From positions 310,001 to 374,000 of the forward strand of contig NZ_QAOH01000001.1 of the NCBI RefSeq assembly GCF_003050785.1: 64,000 nt of DNA, given 5' to 3'. Below are positions 10,042 through 18,794 of the stretch, piece by piece; position 1 is the first letter of the stretch; each line of letters starts with the position of its first letter. Below the pieces are notes generated by a model. The model did not search any database. It had not been told where the DNA came from and saw nothing but the letters and a program-made list of their open reading frames with translations. The stretch is from Celeribacter persicus (lineage in GTDB: Bacteria > Pseudomonadota > Alphaproteobacteria > Rhodobacterales > Rhodobacteraceae). The position numbers were made by a program, and so were the translations under genes.

Positions 10042-10075
10042 AGTGAAAACCCGCACCGAAGGCCGGTGCGGTTTC
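10042..10075 (-). terminator. Rho-independent terminator of the 10140-10487 gene
   Basis: Inverted arms CCGCACCG and CGGTGCGG form an 8-bp stem. On the minus strand it is followed by GGTTTTCACTTT. It lies about 65 nt past the stop of the minus-strand membrane-protein gene. Confidence 0.75.
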
Positions 10076-10139
10076 TGACGTGACAGGGATTGACTGGCAT
10101 GGAGGGAAACAGCCATCCGACCCCCGGTAACATTATTTC

Positions 10140-10487
10140 TCAACTCAGCAGCATCTTGCCCTGAAGCGCCAGCCAGACGGTAACCTGATCGGCATGCATG
10201 ACCCAAGCCGCGGCACGTTCAATCGCGGTCCCCTGAGACAACTCGTCCACCCGTGTCGCATAGGACACGGCCCCGAGACTCGCATAGAGCATCGCTTTGA
10301 AGGCAATCACCCCGGCGAGGGCAAAAAACACAAGATAGAGCGGTCGCCGCATCCCCCGGCGCCGCGGGCGCGCGATAATAAGACCATCCTGATTAACCGA
10401 ATAGACGGCACCGTGCCTGAGCGCGCGTCGACGCGCCTCAATACGGGTGAGCCGTTTTTCCAATTGCTGCGAACCGGCGTAAGCCAT
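10140..10487 (-). CDS. Conserved hypothetical membrane protein
   Basis: A 115-aa protein, not assigned to a named family. The N-terminal 45 residues are strongly basic (RLTRIEARRRALRHG, then RPRRRGMRR). One membrane helix lies at about 48-70 (LYLVFFALAGVIAFKAMLYAS), and an amphipathic C-terminal part follows with WVMHADQVTVWLALQGK. That arrangement puts the basic end in the cytoplasm. It has its own terminator downstream and an unusual repeat block upstream. Small basic inner-membrane proteins of this kind recur in the family Rhodobacteraceae, from general knowledge; function unknown. Confidence 0.65.
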   Translation of the reverse strand: MAYAGSQQLEKRLTRIEARRRALRHGAVYSVNQDGLIIARPRRRGMRRPLYLVFFALAGVIAFKAMLYASLGAVSYATRVDELSQGTAIERAAAWVMHADQVTVWLALQGKMLLS

Positions 10488-10530
10488 GGCAGCCTCCTCG
10501 TAACATCGGCCCCCACCGACTAAGACATTC

Positions 10531-10572
10531 TTGCGGCAAAATGTGGCGAAATTGGGGCAAACGCGGCGAGAA
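10531..10572. promoter_or_regulatory. Four phased GGCRAA repeats upstream of a membrane-protein gene
   Basis: GCGGCAAAAT, GTGGCGAAAT, TGGGGCAAAC and GCGGCGAGAA follow one another with GGC cores 9-11 nt apart, so all face the same side of the helix. They lie 46-85 nt upstream of the minus-strand start at 10487. Such phasing suits an OmpR/PhoB-type response regulator binding in tandem; the regulator is unknown. Confidence 0.4.
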
Positions 10573-10592
10573 AGAGATTTTTCCCTTTAAAT

Positions 10593-11465
10593 TTAATGAG
10601 TTCTCAGCATCGTTAGCGTCGTCCAGTCAACAATCTCTTGGCGTTCCACAAGATTGAAGCCGGAGCGGGTATAAACGTCGACGACCTCATCGGCTTGCGG
10701 GTTGAGGATACCCGAGAGAATCACATGCCCGCCCGGCATAACATTGGCCGCCATATCCGGGGCAAGCGCCACCAGCGGACCTTTGAGAATATTCGCGAAG
10801 ACCAGATCGAAGGGAGCCTTCTCGGCCAGCACCGGATGATTGAAACCGGCGGCTTCCAGACAGACCACCTGCCCCGCGAGATCGTTGGCGCGCACATTGC
10901 TTTCGGCGACCTCGACCGCGACCTCGTCAATGTCGGAGGCATAGACCGTCTTGTCGGAAATCTTTGCCGCCGCCATGGCCAGCACGGCGGTGCCACAGCC
11001 AATGTCCGCGACATTGTCGAACGTCTTACCCTCGGCCATCAGATGATCGAGCGCCTTGAGGCAGCCGAGCGTCGTACCGTGATGGCCGGTGCCAAAGGCC
11101 ATGGCTGCCTCAATCAGCAAGCCGATCTTGTCCGCAGGGAGCCTGTCGGCGTCATGTGCCCCGTAGACAAAGAACCGCCCGGCCTCAACCGGCGCCAGAT
11201 CACGGCGCACCTTGGCAACCCAATCCGTTTCCGGCAGCTCGGAAATCACGAAATCCGGGGCATCGTTGGCCTTGGCCAAAAGTGCGAGCGCGATCTCGTC
11301 GGGCGCTTCGGTGAAATAGGCCCCGACTTCCCAGAGCCCCGAGCCGTCCTCGATCTCGAACACGCCGACGCCCGTCGGTTCCGGATCGAGAAATTCGAGC
11401 GCGTCGCCGATGGCTTCGGCGGGGGCTTTGCCCTTGGTCTTGGTGAAGGCGGTGAAAGTTGGCAT
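10593..11465 (-). CDS. prmA: Ribosomal protein L11 methyltransferase PrmA
   Basis: SAM-dependent methyltransferase that trimethylates ribosomal protein L11. It is 290 aa from the ATG at 11465 (MPTFTAFTK); the frame extends 45 codons upstream without family features. The substrate-recognition domain is followed by MAFGTGHHGTTLGCLKALD and the SAM-binding DIGCGTAVLAMAAAK, then FDLVFANILKGPL, where NI replaces the usual NIL/NPP-type loop. It appears to be a single-gene unit. Confidence 0.95.
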   Translation of the reverse strand: MPTFTAFTKTKGKAPAEAIGDALEFLDPEPTGVGVFEIEDGSGLWEVGAYFTEAPDEIALALLAKANDAPDFVISELPETDWVAKVRRDLAPVEAGRFFVYGAHDADRLPADKIGLLIEAAMAFGTGHHGTTLGCLKALDHLMAEGKTFDNVADIGCGTAVLAMAAAKISDKTVYASDIDEVAVEVAESNVRANDLAGQVVCLEAAGFNHPVLAEKAPFDLVFANILKGPLVALAPDMAANVMPGGHVILSGILNPQADEVVDVYTRSGFNLVERQEIVDWTTLTMLRTH

Positions 11466-11568
11466 GGCGACACTCCGGCTTGGGTTTCCCCTAGGTGGTT
11501 TCCCCTGCCTTAGCCGTCCGGCAGGATTTTCACAACCCGCCCCTGATGCCCTCCCGGCTCCGGCTGAA

Positions 11569-12270
11569 TTACGCGGGACTGTCGGGTCGCTCCATCTCAT
11601 CGCTCCATTGCACAGAGCGTTCCATGCGCAGCCCCACGGGACAGCTCACCCCGGTGCCCCCGATACCGCAATATCCGTTCGGGTTCTTCGCCAGATATTG
11701 CTGGTGATACTCCTCGGCGAAATAGAACTCACCCGCAGGCAGGATCTCGGTCGTGATCGCGCCAAAGCCCTTGTCCTGCAAAAGCACGTTATAGCCCGCA
11801 AGGCTCGCCTCGGCGGCCCTCCGCTGCGCCTCATTCGTGACATAGATGCCGGAACGATATTGCGTGCCCCGGTCATTGCCCTGACGCATGCCCTGCGTCG
11901 GATCGTGGTTTTCCCAAAACACCTTGAGCAACTCGGCATAACTCACTTTGGCAGGATCGAACACCACGCGCACCACCTCGTTATGCCCGGTCTTGCCGGT
12001 GCAAACTTCCTCATAGGTCGGATGGGGCGTATAGCCCGCCGTATAGCCCGCTGCGGTGTTCACGACACCCGGCACCTGCCAGAAGATGCGCTCGACGCCC
12101 CAGAAGCAGCCCATGCCGAAAATCGCCTCCTCGCAGCCCTCCGGTACCGGGGCCTCAAGCCGCACGTGAAGCACGAAATGCTCCGCCGCTGTGGGGATCG
12201 GATCGGGACGCCCCGGCAGCGCCTCGTCGGGCGTGGGCATGGTAAGTTTCTTGGTCAGAGCGGCAAACAT
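11569..12270 (-). CDS. msrA: Peptide-methionine (S)-S-oxide reductase MsrA
   Basis: Repairs the S-epimer of oxidised methionine, using thioredoxin. It is 233 aa, close to the long E. coli-type form. The catalytic motif GCFWG is at about residues 53-57, followed by the conserved [24 protein letters not shown], and the C-terminal [10 protein letters not shown] holds a likely resolving Cys. An N-terminal extension of about 40 residues precedes the catalytic core. It stands alone on the minus strand. Confidence 0.95.
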   Translation of the reverse strand: MFAALTKKLTMPTPDEALPGRPDPIPTAAEHFVLHVRLEAPVPEGCEEAIFGMGCFWGVERIFWQVPGVVNTAAGYTAGYTPHPTYEEVCTGKTGHNEVVRVVFDPAKVSYAELLKVFWENHDPTQGMRQGNDRGTQYRSGIYVTNEAQRRAAEASLAGYNVLLQDKGFGAITTEILPAGEFYFAEEYHQQYLAKNPNGYCGIGGTGVSCPVGLRMERSVQWSDEMERPDSPA

Positions 12271-12340
12271 GGCAAGCCTCCGTTGTGCGGGTTGTCATGC
12301 AATATAGCCTGCAATTGAGATTGCGCCAATCTCCGGCACA

Positions 12341-13582
12341 TCACTCGGCCGGGGCCACCTCGCGCACGCGCGGGATAAGTCGCCATTCGTTGCCCTTTTC
12401 CGGGTGACGCGGGATCAGGGCGGAGAGCCCCACCGAACCCATCGCCAGCGCCGCCGCCAGACCGAAGACCGCCCCCGGAGAGACCACCCAGAGATAGCCC
12501 AGCAACGCCGGCAAAAACACCGCCGCAATGTGGTTGATCGTAAAAGCCACCGCCGCCGTGGGCGCGATGTCTTCGGGATCGGCGATCTTTTGGAAATAGG
12601 TTTTGAGCGCAAAAGCGAGGCCGAACAGCATGTGGTCGATCACATAGAGCGCCGCCCCCACGATCACGCCCCAACCCAGCCAATAAATCCCGCCATAGGC
12701 CATGAACACCAGAGTCAGCCCGATATATTCGAGCATGAGAACAAACCTCTCGCCCTTGATGAAGACGATTTTCCCCATCATCGGCGCGATGACCATATTG
12801 GCCAGATAGTTGATCAGGAACAGACCGGTGATCTCTTCCACCCCGAGCCCGAATTTCTCGACCATCATGAAGGCGGCGAAGACAACGAAAATCTGCCGCC
12901 GCGCGCCCGCCATGAACTGAAGCGCGTAATAGAGCCCGTAACGGCGTTTCAGGATCAGCTTCTTGGCCTGCGGGTTGGGTGCCTCGAATTGCGGATAGGC
13001 CAGTAGCGCGAAGATCGCGACCAGAGCCGTAAAGCCCCCCGAGAGCAGGTAGACGATATTGTAGGACAGATCGAAGGTCTTCCATGTCAGAACCAGAAGC
13101 CCGTAAGCCACGAGAGAGGCCGCCGAACCCGCCGCCAGCAAGCGGCCGAGCACGATGGGCGCGCGGTCCTTCGGCAGCCATTGCAATTGCAGCGACTGGT
13201 TCACCGTCTCGAAATAGTGAAACCCGATCGAGGACAGCATGGTGATAGTCAGAATACCGCCCAAAGAGGGAAACCATGCGGTCACCGCCGTTGCAGCCCC
13301 CAGAAGCAAGAGCGACACCACGCCCAGCACCTGTTCACGCACGATCATGATAAGCGCAATCACCCCAATGGCCAGAAAGCCCGGAATTTCCCGCACCGTA
13401 TGAAGCCAGCCGATCTGCACCCCGGTAAAACCCGCCACTTCGATGACGAAGTTGTTCAACAGCGCGTTCCATGTGGCAAAGGCCACGGGCATGGCGAAGG
13501 CCATCAAGAACAACAGGGACTCCGGCCGCCGCCAACGCGGCAGGTGAGACACATCGGAGAGGGATACGGGTGTTTTGCTCAT
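12341..13582 (-). CDS. MFS transporter
   Basis: A 413-aa integral membrane protein with about 12 predicted helices. The N-terminus is short and cytoplasmic (MSKTPVSLSDVSHLPRWRRP), and the MFS-like loop after helix 2 contains GWLHTVREIPGFLAIG. The ATG at 13582 is preferred; the frame runs 59 codons further upstream without features. A substrate cannot be inferred. It is divergent from a YeeE/YedE transporter across a 207-nt gap that contains a palindrome and an Fnr-like site, so the two may be co-regulated. Confidence 0.8.
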   Translation of the reverse strand: MSKTPVSLSDVSHLPRWRRPESLLFLMAFAMPVAFATWNALLNNFVIEVAGFTGVQIGWLHTVREIPGFLAIGVIALIMIVREQVLGVVSLLLLGAATAVTAWFPSLGGILTITMLSSIGFHYFETVNQSLQLQWLPKDRAPIVLGRLLAAGSAASLVAYGLLVLTWKTFDLSYNIVYLLSGGFTALVAIFALLAYPQFEAPNPQAKKLILKRRYGLYYALQFMAGARRQIFVVFAAFMMVEKFGLGVEEITGLFLINYLANMVIAPMMGKIVFIKGERFVLMLEYIGLTLVFMAYGGIYWLGWGVIVGAALYVIDHMLFGLAFALKTYFQKIADPEDIAPTAAVAFTINHIAAVFLPALLGYLWVVSPGAVFGLAAALAMGSVGLSALIPRHPEKGNEWRLIPRVREVAPAE

Positions 13583-13604
13583 GATCCGCCTGTAGTGAAG
13601 GAAT

Positions 13605-13619
13605 GCTATTCTGAATAGC
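13605..13619. promoter_or_regulatory. Palindrome in the divergent MFS/YeeE promoter region
   Basis: GCTATT-CTG-AATAGC is a perfect 6-nt inverted repeat 22 nt upstream of the MFS gene start. Its position and symmetry suit a repressor operator. No regulator gene is adjacent. Confidence 0.4.
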
Positions 13620-13681
13620 CGAAATTCCCGCACACCCCCTGCGCGGGTGGCTTGACGCAGGAGGGTGCACACCCCGATCAT

Positions 13682-13695
13682 GTGACACAGATCAA
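13682..13695. promoter_or_regulatory. Candidate FnrL-type box upstream of the YeeE gene
   Basis: GTGAC-ACAG-ATCAA matches the Fnr/FnrL consensus TTGAY-N4-RTCAA at nine of ten fixed positions. It lies about 95 nt before the YeeE-family start. This would imply control by oxygen; it is inference from consensus only. Confidence 0.4.
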
Positions 13696-13789
13696 GGCCT
13701 TGGGCGCACGAAACCCTAAAATCTGGAAAATTTTGCGCACAGGGTTTGCCACGGATCAAAGGGGCAAAGATCGCGGGAGGAGAAAAACC

Positions 13790-14851
13790 ATGGATATTCT
13801 AACCCTTGTCGAGGGCATCGGAGAAAGCCCGACAGCAGCGATCTTCGGTCTGTTGACCGGGCTTATTTTCGGCATCTCGGCGCAGCGTTCGCAATTCTGC
13901 CTACGCGCAGCCACGGTCGAATTTGCCCGAGGTCGCCTCGGGCCCAAAGTGGCCGTCTGGTTTCTCACGCTCTCGACCGCCATCGTCTGGGTGCAGGGCG
14001 CGCAGCTTCTGGGCCTGTTTCGCGAGGCCGATGCCCGCGTCATGGCGGTGCCCGGATCATGGTCGGGCGCGATAATCGGCGGACTGATGTTCGGCGCGGG
14101 CATGGTGATGTCGCGTGGCTGTTCCGGGCGGTTGCTCGTCCTCGCCTCGACCGGCAACCTGCGTTCGGTCGTCTCGGGACTGATCTTTGCCGTCACCGCG
14201 CAAATGAGCCTGCATGGCATCCTCTCACCCTACCGCGACCGACTTGCCTCCCTGTCGATCACCGGGAGCGAAAACATCAATCTCCTGAATGCGCTTCACC
14301 TGCCGAACGGTACGGGACTGGCCCTCGGCATCGCCTTTGCCGCCTTGGCGCTTTTCCTCGCCGCAAAGAACCAGATCGGCCCGAAAATCTGGATCTTCGC
14401 CTCGGGTGTGGGCTTTGCCGTAGCCATCGGCTGGTATCTGACATGGCAACTGGCGCAGGTCGCCTTCGATCCGGTGCCAGTCTCCTCCGTCACCTTCTCC
14501 GGTCCCTCGGCCAACACGCTGATGTTCTTTCTCGACCGCAACGCCGTACTTGAATTCGACGTCGGACTGGTGCCGGGCGTGGTCATCGGTGCGTTCCTCT
14601 CGTCGCTCATCGCGGGCGAGTTCCGCTGGCAGAGCTTCGACTCCGTCCCGGTCATGCGTCGCTCGATGATCGGTGCCGCGCTCATGGGTTTCGGCGCGAT
14701 GTTGGCGGGCGGCTGCGCCATCGGCAACGGCGTCACCAACAGCTCGGTTTTCGCCGCCACCGCCTGGCTTGCTTTGTTCTGCATGTGGGTAGGAGCTATT
14801 GCCACAACCCTCCTCATCGACCGTCAAGCCGATCCCGCGCTGGCGTGTTAA
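13790..14851 (+). CDS. YeeE/YedE family transport protein (sulfur-compound type)
   Basis: A 353-aa integral membrane protein of the YeeE/YedE (TsuA-like) family, which includes thiosulfate importers. The ATG at 13790 has GGGAGGAG 8 nt upstream. The family signature is present twice, as expected from its internal duplication: SRGCSGRLLVLASTGN near residue 105 and GGCAIGNGVTNSS near 305. Each carries the conserved Cys proposed to handle the sulfur substrate, and about 9-10 helices are visible. Substrate is not proven. It converges with priA. Confidence 0.88.
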   Translation: MDILTLVEGIGESPTAAIFGLLTGLIFGISAQRSQFCLRAATVEFARGRLGPKVAVWFLTLSTAIVWVQGAQLLGLFREADARVMAVPGSWSGAIIGGLMFGAGMVMSRGCSGRLLVLASTGNLRSVVSGLIFAVTAQMSLHGILSPYRDRLASLSITGSENINLLNALHLPNGTGLALGIAFAALALFLAAKNQIGPKIWIFASGVGFAVAIGWYLTWQLAQVAFDPVPVSSVTFSGPSANTLMFFLDRNAVLEFDVGLVPGVVIGAFLSSLIAGEFRWQSFDSVPVMRRSMIGAALMGFGAMLAGGCAIGNGVTNSSVFAATAWLALFCMWVGAIATTLLIDRQADPALAC

Positions 14852-14866
14852 CCCTTCTTCTGTCTG

Positions 14867-14926
14867 AAAATATCCCGGGGTGAGCTTGGCGCGGGACACC
14901 CGCGCCAAGTGAGGGGCAGCGCCCCT
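14867..14926. repeat. Double-hairpin extragenic element between the YeeE gene and priA
   Basis: An 11-bp perfect stem (CTTGGCGCGGG / CCCGCGCCAAG, 3-nt loop) at 14885-14909 is followed directly by AGGGGC-AGC-GCCCCT at 14912-14926. There is no T-run. It sits between convergent genes and could stop transcription from either side or be a family-wide repeat; the leading TATCCCGGGGTGAG looks like part of such an element. Confidence 0.5.
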
Positions 14927-14933
14927 CCCCCCC

Positions 14934-17126
14934 TCACCAGAAGGATTGCGGGTCGATGTCGATCTGCAACCGCACATTCGCGGGCAGCTTCACCTGCCCG
15001 ATCCACGCGGCAATCGCCACCTGGATCGGCGCGCTCTTGTCAGCCTTGACCAGAAGCCGGATGCGATGCCGCCCCCGCACGCGGGCAATCGGCGCAGGTG
15101 CGGGACCGAAAAGCTGCGCGCCCACCCGCTGCAACGGCCCGGCGATGCGCGCCAGATGATTCGCCACATCGGAAACCACCGCAAGATCCGGCCCGGACAG
15201 GATGATCCCCGCCATCCGTCCATAAGGCGGCACACCCGCCATCTTGCGCTCAGCCGCCTCGGTCTGCCAAAACCCTTCCTCATCGCCGGCCAGAATGGCC
15301 CGGATCACCGGATGCTCCGGCTGGTAGGTCTGCAAAAGCGCGACACCCTTTTTCTCCGACCGCCCGGCGCGCCCTGCCACCTGACGCATGAGCTGAAACG
15401 TCCGCTCCGCGGCGCGTAGATCGGAACCCTGAAGCCCGAGATCGGCGTCGATCACGCCCACAAGCGTCAGGTTCGGGAAGTTATGCCCTTTCGCCACGAG
15501 TTGCGTACCGATGATGATGTCCGTGTCGCCCTCGGCAATCAGGCGGATTTGCTCCTTCAGTGCCCGCGCCGAGGCAAAGAGATCAGATGAGAGCACCGCG
15601 CATTTCGCCTCCGGGAAGCGTTCCGCGACCTCTTCGGCCAGACGTTCGACACCGGGGCCAACGGGGGCCAGACGCCCCTCGACACCACAGGAGGGACAGG
15701 CCTCCGGCATCGGTTTCGTTTCGCCACATTGGTGGCACACGAGGCGTTTGAGGAACCGGTGCTCGACCATCCGCGCATCGCAATGATCGCATTGGATCTG
15801 ATAGCCACAGGCCCGGCAGATCGTCACCGGCGCATAGCCGCGACGGTTCAGAAACAGCAGCGATTGTTCGCCCTTCTCCATGCGCTTGCGCACCGCCCCC
15901 ACAAGCGCATCCGATATGAACCGTGTCGCCGGAAGTTTCTCCCCTCGCATGTCGATAGCAAACATATCGGGCATCACGGCGGGGCCATAGCGGCTTTCGA
16001 GATCGAGCCGCTTATACTTCCCGGCCTCGACATTGGCCCAGGTTTCGAGCGAGGGCGTGGCGGAGGCCAGAACCACCGCGGCGGAGCACAGGGACGCGCG
16101 CAAAACCGCCATGTCGCGGGCGTTGTAATGCACCCCGTCCTCCTGTTTGTAGGATCCGTCATGTTCCTCATCGACCACGATCAGCCCGAGGTTCCGAAAC
16201 GGCAGATAAAGCGCGGAGCGTGCGCCGATCACCACCTGCGCGCCGCCTTGGCCGACCATTTTCCAAACCCGGCGACGTTCGGTCATGGTGACGCCCGAAT
16301 GCCATTCGGCAGGGCGCGCGCCAAAACGTTCCTCAAAGCGAGTGAGAAAGGCAGAGGTCAGTGCGATCTCCGGCAAAAGCACAAGCGCCTGACGGCCATG
16401 GCGCAGGCATTCGGCGACGGCTTCGAGATAGACCTCCGTCTTGCCGGACCCAGTGACGCCCTTCAAAAGCGTGGTGGAATAGCGCTCAGTGGCCACCGAG
16501 TCTCGCAGCGCTTTTGCCGCCGCCGCCTGCGCCTCGGTCAGTTCCTTGCCCGGTGCGTCTGCGTCGAGCCGCCGATAGGGCAGATCGCGCGGCGTGTCCT
16601 CCTCGATGATCGCCCCCGTGGGCAACAGCCCCTTGATCACCGAGGGCGTCACCCCCGCCGTGTCGGCCAGTTCCTTGAGCGTGAAAGCCAGCCCACCGTA
16701 GTCTTCCAAAGTGTCCAGCACCCGCCTGCGCGCATCGGTTTCCCGTGGCGGGCGCCCCTCGCCCCGACGATACACCTTGCGCATCGAGGGCGGGTTCATC
16801 AGCCCCGGCGCACGGGTCGCAAGCCGCAGCATGGCGGGCATCGGGGTCAGGGTGTAAGCGGCAACTTTCTCAAGAAACAGCCGCATCTCCTCGCGCATCG
16901 GCGCCACGTCGAGCACGGAAGAGACGGAACGTGCCTTCGACAGATCGAACCCACCGGCCCCCGCACCCCAGACACAACCCAGAACCTTGCGCGGCCCCAA
17001 AGGCACCGCGACATAGGCACCAAGCTCCACCCCGCCTTCAGGCGCTTTGTAATCCAGCGTCCGGTCCAGCGGTTCGGTGGTGAGCACAGCGACAAGCGCG
17101 CCTTCGGGGAAGAAATCGTCATCCAT
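14934..17126 (-). CDS. priA: Primosomal protein N' (PriA helicase)
   Basis: 3'-5' superfamily 2 helicase that restarts stalled replication forks. It is 730 aa, normal length. After the N-terminal 3'-DNA-binding domain, Walker A is GVTGSGKTEVYL (about 220), the DExH box is VVDEEHDGSYK, and the zinc-binding Cys pairs (CRACGYQIQCDHCDARM, then CHQCGE and CPSCG) form the usual eight-Cys insert. Motif V/VI is at GTQLVAKGHNFPNLTLVG and QVAGRAGR. It is divergent from the aldolase gene. Confidence 0.96.
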   Translation of the reverse strand: MDDDFFPEGALVAVLTTEPLDRTLDYKAPEGGVELGAYVAVPLGPRKVLGCVWGAGAGGFDLSKARSVSSVLDVAPMREEMRLFLEKVAAYTLTPMPAMLRLATRAPGLMNPPSMRKVYRRGEGRPPRETDARRRVLDTLEDYGGLAFTLKELADTAGVTPSVIKGLLPTGAIIEEDTPRDLPYRRLDADAPGKELTEAQAAAAKALRDSVATERYSTTLLKGVTGSGKTEVYLEAVAECLRHGRQALVLLPEIALTSAFLTRFEERFGARPAEWHSGVTMTERRRVWKMVGQGGAQVVIGARSALYLPFRNLGLIVVDEEHDGSYKQEDGVHYNARDMAVLRASLCSAAVVLASATPSLETWANVEAGKYKRLDLESRYGPAVMPDMFAIDMRGEKLPATRFISDALVGAVRKRMEKGEQSLLFLNRRGYAPVTICRACGYQIQCDHCDARMVEHRFLKRLVCHQCGETKPMPEACPSCGVEGRLAPVGPGVERLAEEVAERFPEAKCAVLSSDLFASARALKEQIRLIAEGDTDIIIGTQLVAKGHNFPNLTLVGVIDADLGLQGSDLRAAERTFQLMRQVAGRAGRSEKKGVALLQTYQPEHPVIRAILAGDEEGFWQTEAAERKMAGVPPYGRMAGIILSGPDLAVVSDVANHLARIAGPLQRVGAQLFGPAPAPIARVRGRHRIRLLVKADKSAPIQVAIAAWIGQVKLPANVRLQIDIDPQSFW

Positions 17127-17244
17127 GGTTCAGAGATAGGGGGTTTGTCCGGGGCAAGCCAGCCCCCCTTTCCCAGACCCCCTTTCTCTGTCAGCCACAT
17201 TGGATTATGTAGGCGCTAACAGTCAGGCGAAAGGAGAAGCGCCC

Positions 17245-17898
17245 ATGAAATTCTTTGTCGATACCGCCGATGTCGATGCGATCCGCGAGCTCAACGATCT
17301 GGGTTTTGTCGATGGCGTCACCACCAACCCCTCCCTGATCAAGAAATCCGGTCGCGACATTCTCGAAGTCACCAAGGAAATCTGTGACATGGTGGACGGC
17401 CCCGTCTCCGCCGAGGTGGTCGCTCTCGATTACGACAGCATGATCAAGGAAGGCCGCAAACTGGCGACCATCGCCGACAACGTGGTGATCAAACTGCCGC
17501 TGACGCTCGACGGTCTCAAGGCCTGCAAGACGCTCTCCGGCGAAGGGCACAAGATCAACGTGACGCTCTGTTTCTCGGTCAATCAGGCGATTCTGGCCGC
17601 GAAAGCCGGGGCGAGCTTCATCTCTCCCTTCATCGGGCGACTCGATGATATCAACCTCGATGGCGTCGACCTGATCGAAGACATCCGCACGGTTTACGAC
17701 AATTATGGCTTCGAGACCGAAATCCTCGCCGCCTCGATCCGCACCGTGAACCATATTTCCGAATGCGCGAAAATCGGTGCCGACGTGATCACCGCACCGC
17801 CCGCCGTGATCAAGGCCATGGCGAACCATGTGCTGACCGACAAGGGGCTGGCGCAATTCGTCAAGGACGCCGAAGAGGCCGGAATTAAAATCGTGTGA
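17245..17898 (+). CDS. fsa: Fructose-6-phosphate aldolase / transaldolase-family protein
   Basis: A 217-aa TalC-type member of the transaldolase family, acting in the pentose phosphate pathway as transaldolase or as fructose-6-phosphate aldolase. The ATG at 17245 follows AAAGGAGAAGCGCCC. Motifs are [15 protein letters not shown] near residue 25, the Schiff-base Lys in [15 protein letters not shown] at about Lys86, and SPFIGRLDD. Short-form length favours the Fsa/TalC group, but sequence alone does not separate the two activities. A strong terminator follows. Confidence 0.9.
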   Translation: MKFFVDTADVDAIRELNDLGFVDGVTTNPSLIKKSGRDILEVTKEICDMVDGPVSAEVVALDYDSMIKEGRKLATIADNVVIKLPLTLDGLKACKTLSGEGHKINVTLCFSVNQAILAAKAGASFISPFIGRLDDINLDGVDLIEDIRTVYDNYGFETEILAASIRTVNHISECAKIGADVITAPPAVIKAMANHVLTDKGLAQFVKDAEEAGIKIV

Positions 17899-17938
17899 TC
17901 AAGATCGTCTGATCCGATCTCCCGGAGATTTCAAAGAG

Positions 17939-17969
17939 TCCCCCGCGCCACAGGTCCGGGGGATTTTTT
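17939..17969 (+). terminator. Rho-independent terminator after the aldolase gene
   Basis: Arms TCCCCCG and CGGGGGA flank an 11-nt loop, followed by a run of T (ATTTTTTG). It begins 41 nt past the aldolase stop. Confidence 0.85.
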
Positions 17970-18010
17970 GTGCCTGCCGCACGGGAGCGTACAAATATTT
18001 GCACCCGCCC

Positions 18011-18051
18011 CCGGTTTTCGGGCATAGTCAGAACAACGACCGGAAAACCGG
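18011..18051. promoter_or_regulatory. 9-nt inverted repeat upstream of the DUF484 gene
   Basis: CCGGTTTTC (18011-18019) and GAAAACCGG (18043-18051) are perfect inverted copies 23 nt apart. They lie 27-67 nt before the DUF484 start. They could be a leader hairpin or paired operator half-sites. Confidence 0.3.
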
Positions 18052-18077
18052 CGGATCGAGACAGTAGATGAGGCACC

Positions 18078-18794
18078 ATGAGTACCCAGCTTCCCCGGGC
18101 GGTCACGCCTTTGGCCGATGAATTGCGCGAAAAGATCATTTCCGACCCGGATATGGTGCTTGAGGATCTGGACGTGATGCGCGCCCTGATCGCCGCCAAC
18201 GAGCGCGGCACCGGAGCCAATGTCGTCGATCTGCGCGGTCTCGCCATGGAGCGCCTCGAAGAACGTCTCGAACGCCTCGAAGACACCCATCGTGGCGTCA
18301 TCGCCGCCGCCTACGAGAATCTCGCGGGCACCAACCAGATCCACCGCGCCGTGTTGCAGCTCTTGCAGCCGACGCAGTTCACCGAATTCCTCAACGCACT
18401 CTCGGGCGAGGTGGCCCAGACCCTGCGGCTCGACAGTGTGAAACTGCTGCTCGAAACCAAGGTCACCGAAGAAGAACCCGCCATTCGCAAGCTCGGCAAG
18501 GTGCTGATCACCGCCGAGCCCGGGTTTATCGAGAACTATATCACCTATGGGCGCAACGTGCCGGTGCGACCGGTCACCCTGCGTCAGGTCTCGCCCGAGA
18601 CGGATGTGATCCATGGCGATAGTTTCGTGCATTCCGAAGCCCTCATGACGCTCGATCTCGGCCTAGGGCGTCTGCCCGGTCTGTTGATTTTCGGCGCCGA
18701 GGACCCGCATATGTTCCGCCCGACGCAAGGCACCGACCTTCTGACCTTCTTCGCGGGCGTGTTCGAGCGGATGATGCGCCGTTACCTCGGATGA
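18078..18794 (+). CDS. DUF484 family protein (GAF-like)
   Basis: A 238-aa cytoplasmic protein of the DUF484 family, predicted from family knowledge to have a GAF-like fold; molecular function is unknown. The N-terminal segment RAVTPLADELREKIISDPDMVLEDLDVMRALI is a hallmark (helix pair, DPDM/VL). A coiled-coil stretch follows at about 50-85 (LAMERLEERLERLEDTH), and the C-terminal half ends LTFFAGVFERMMRRYL. Its stop overlaps the xerC start as ATGA; DUF484-xerC pairs recur widely. Confidence 0.88.
   Translation: MSTQLPRAVTPLADELREKIISDPDMVLEDLDVMRALIAANERGTGANVVDLRGLAMERLEERLERLEDTHRGVIAAAYENLAGTNQIHRAVLQLLQPTQFTEFLNALSGEVAQTLRLDSVKLLLETKVTEEEPAIRKLGKVLITAEPGFIENYITYGRNVPVRPVTLRQVSPETDVIHGDSFVHSEALMTLDLGLGRLPGLLIFGAEDPHMFRPTQGTDLLTFFAGVFERMMRRYLG

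Noticed and set aside
10021-10075. Short GTG-started peptide across the terminator at 10042
   Set aside because: The frame is only 16 codons and encodes the hairpin itself; it is better explained as a terminator.
12255-13277. 340-aa minus-strand frame
   Set aside because: It lies inside the MFS gene in another frame and has Gly/Arg-rich shadow composition.
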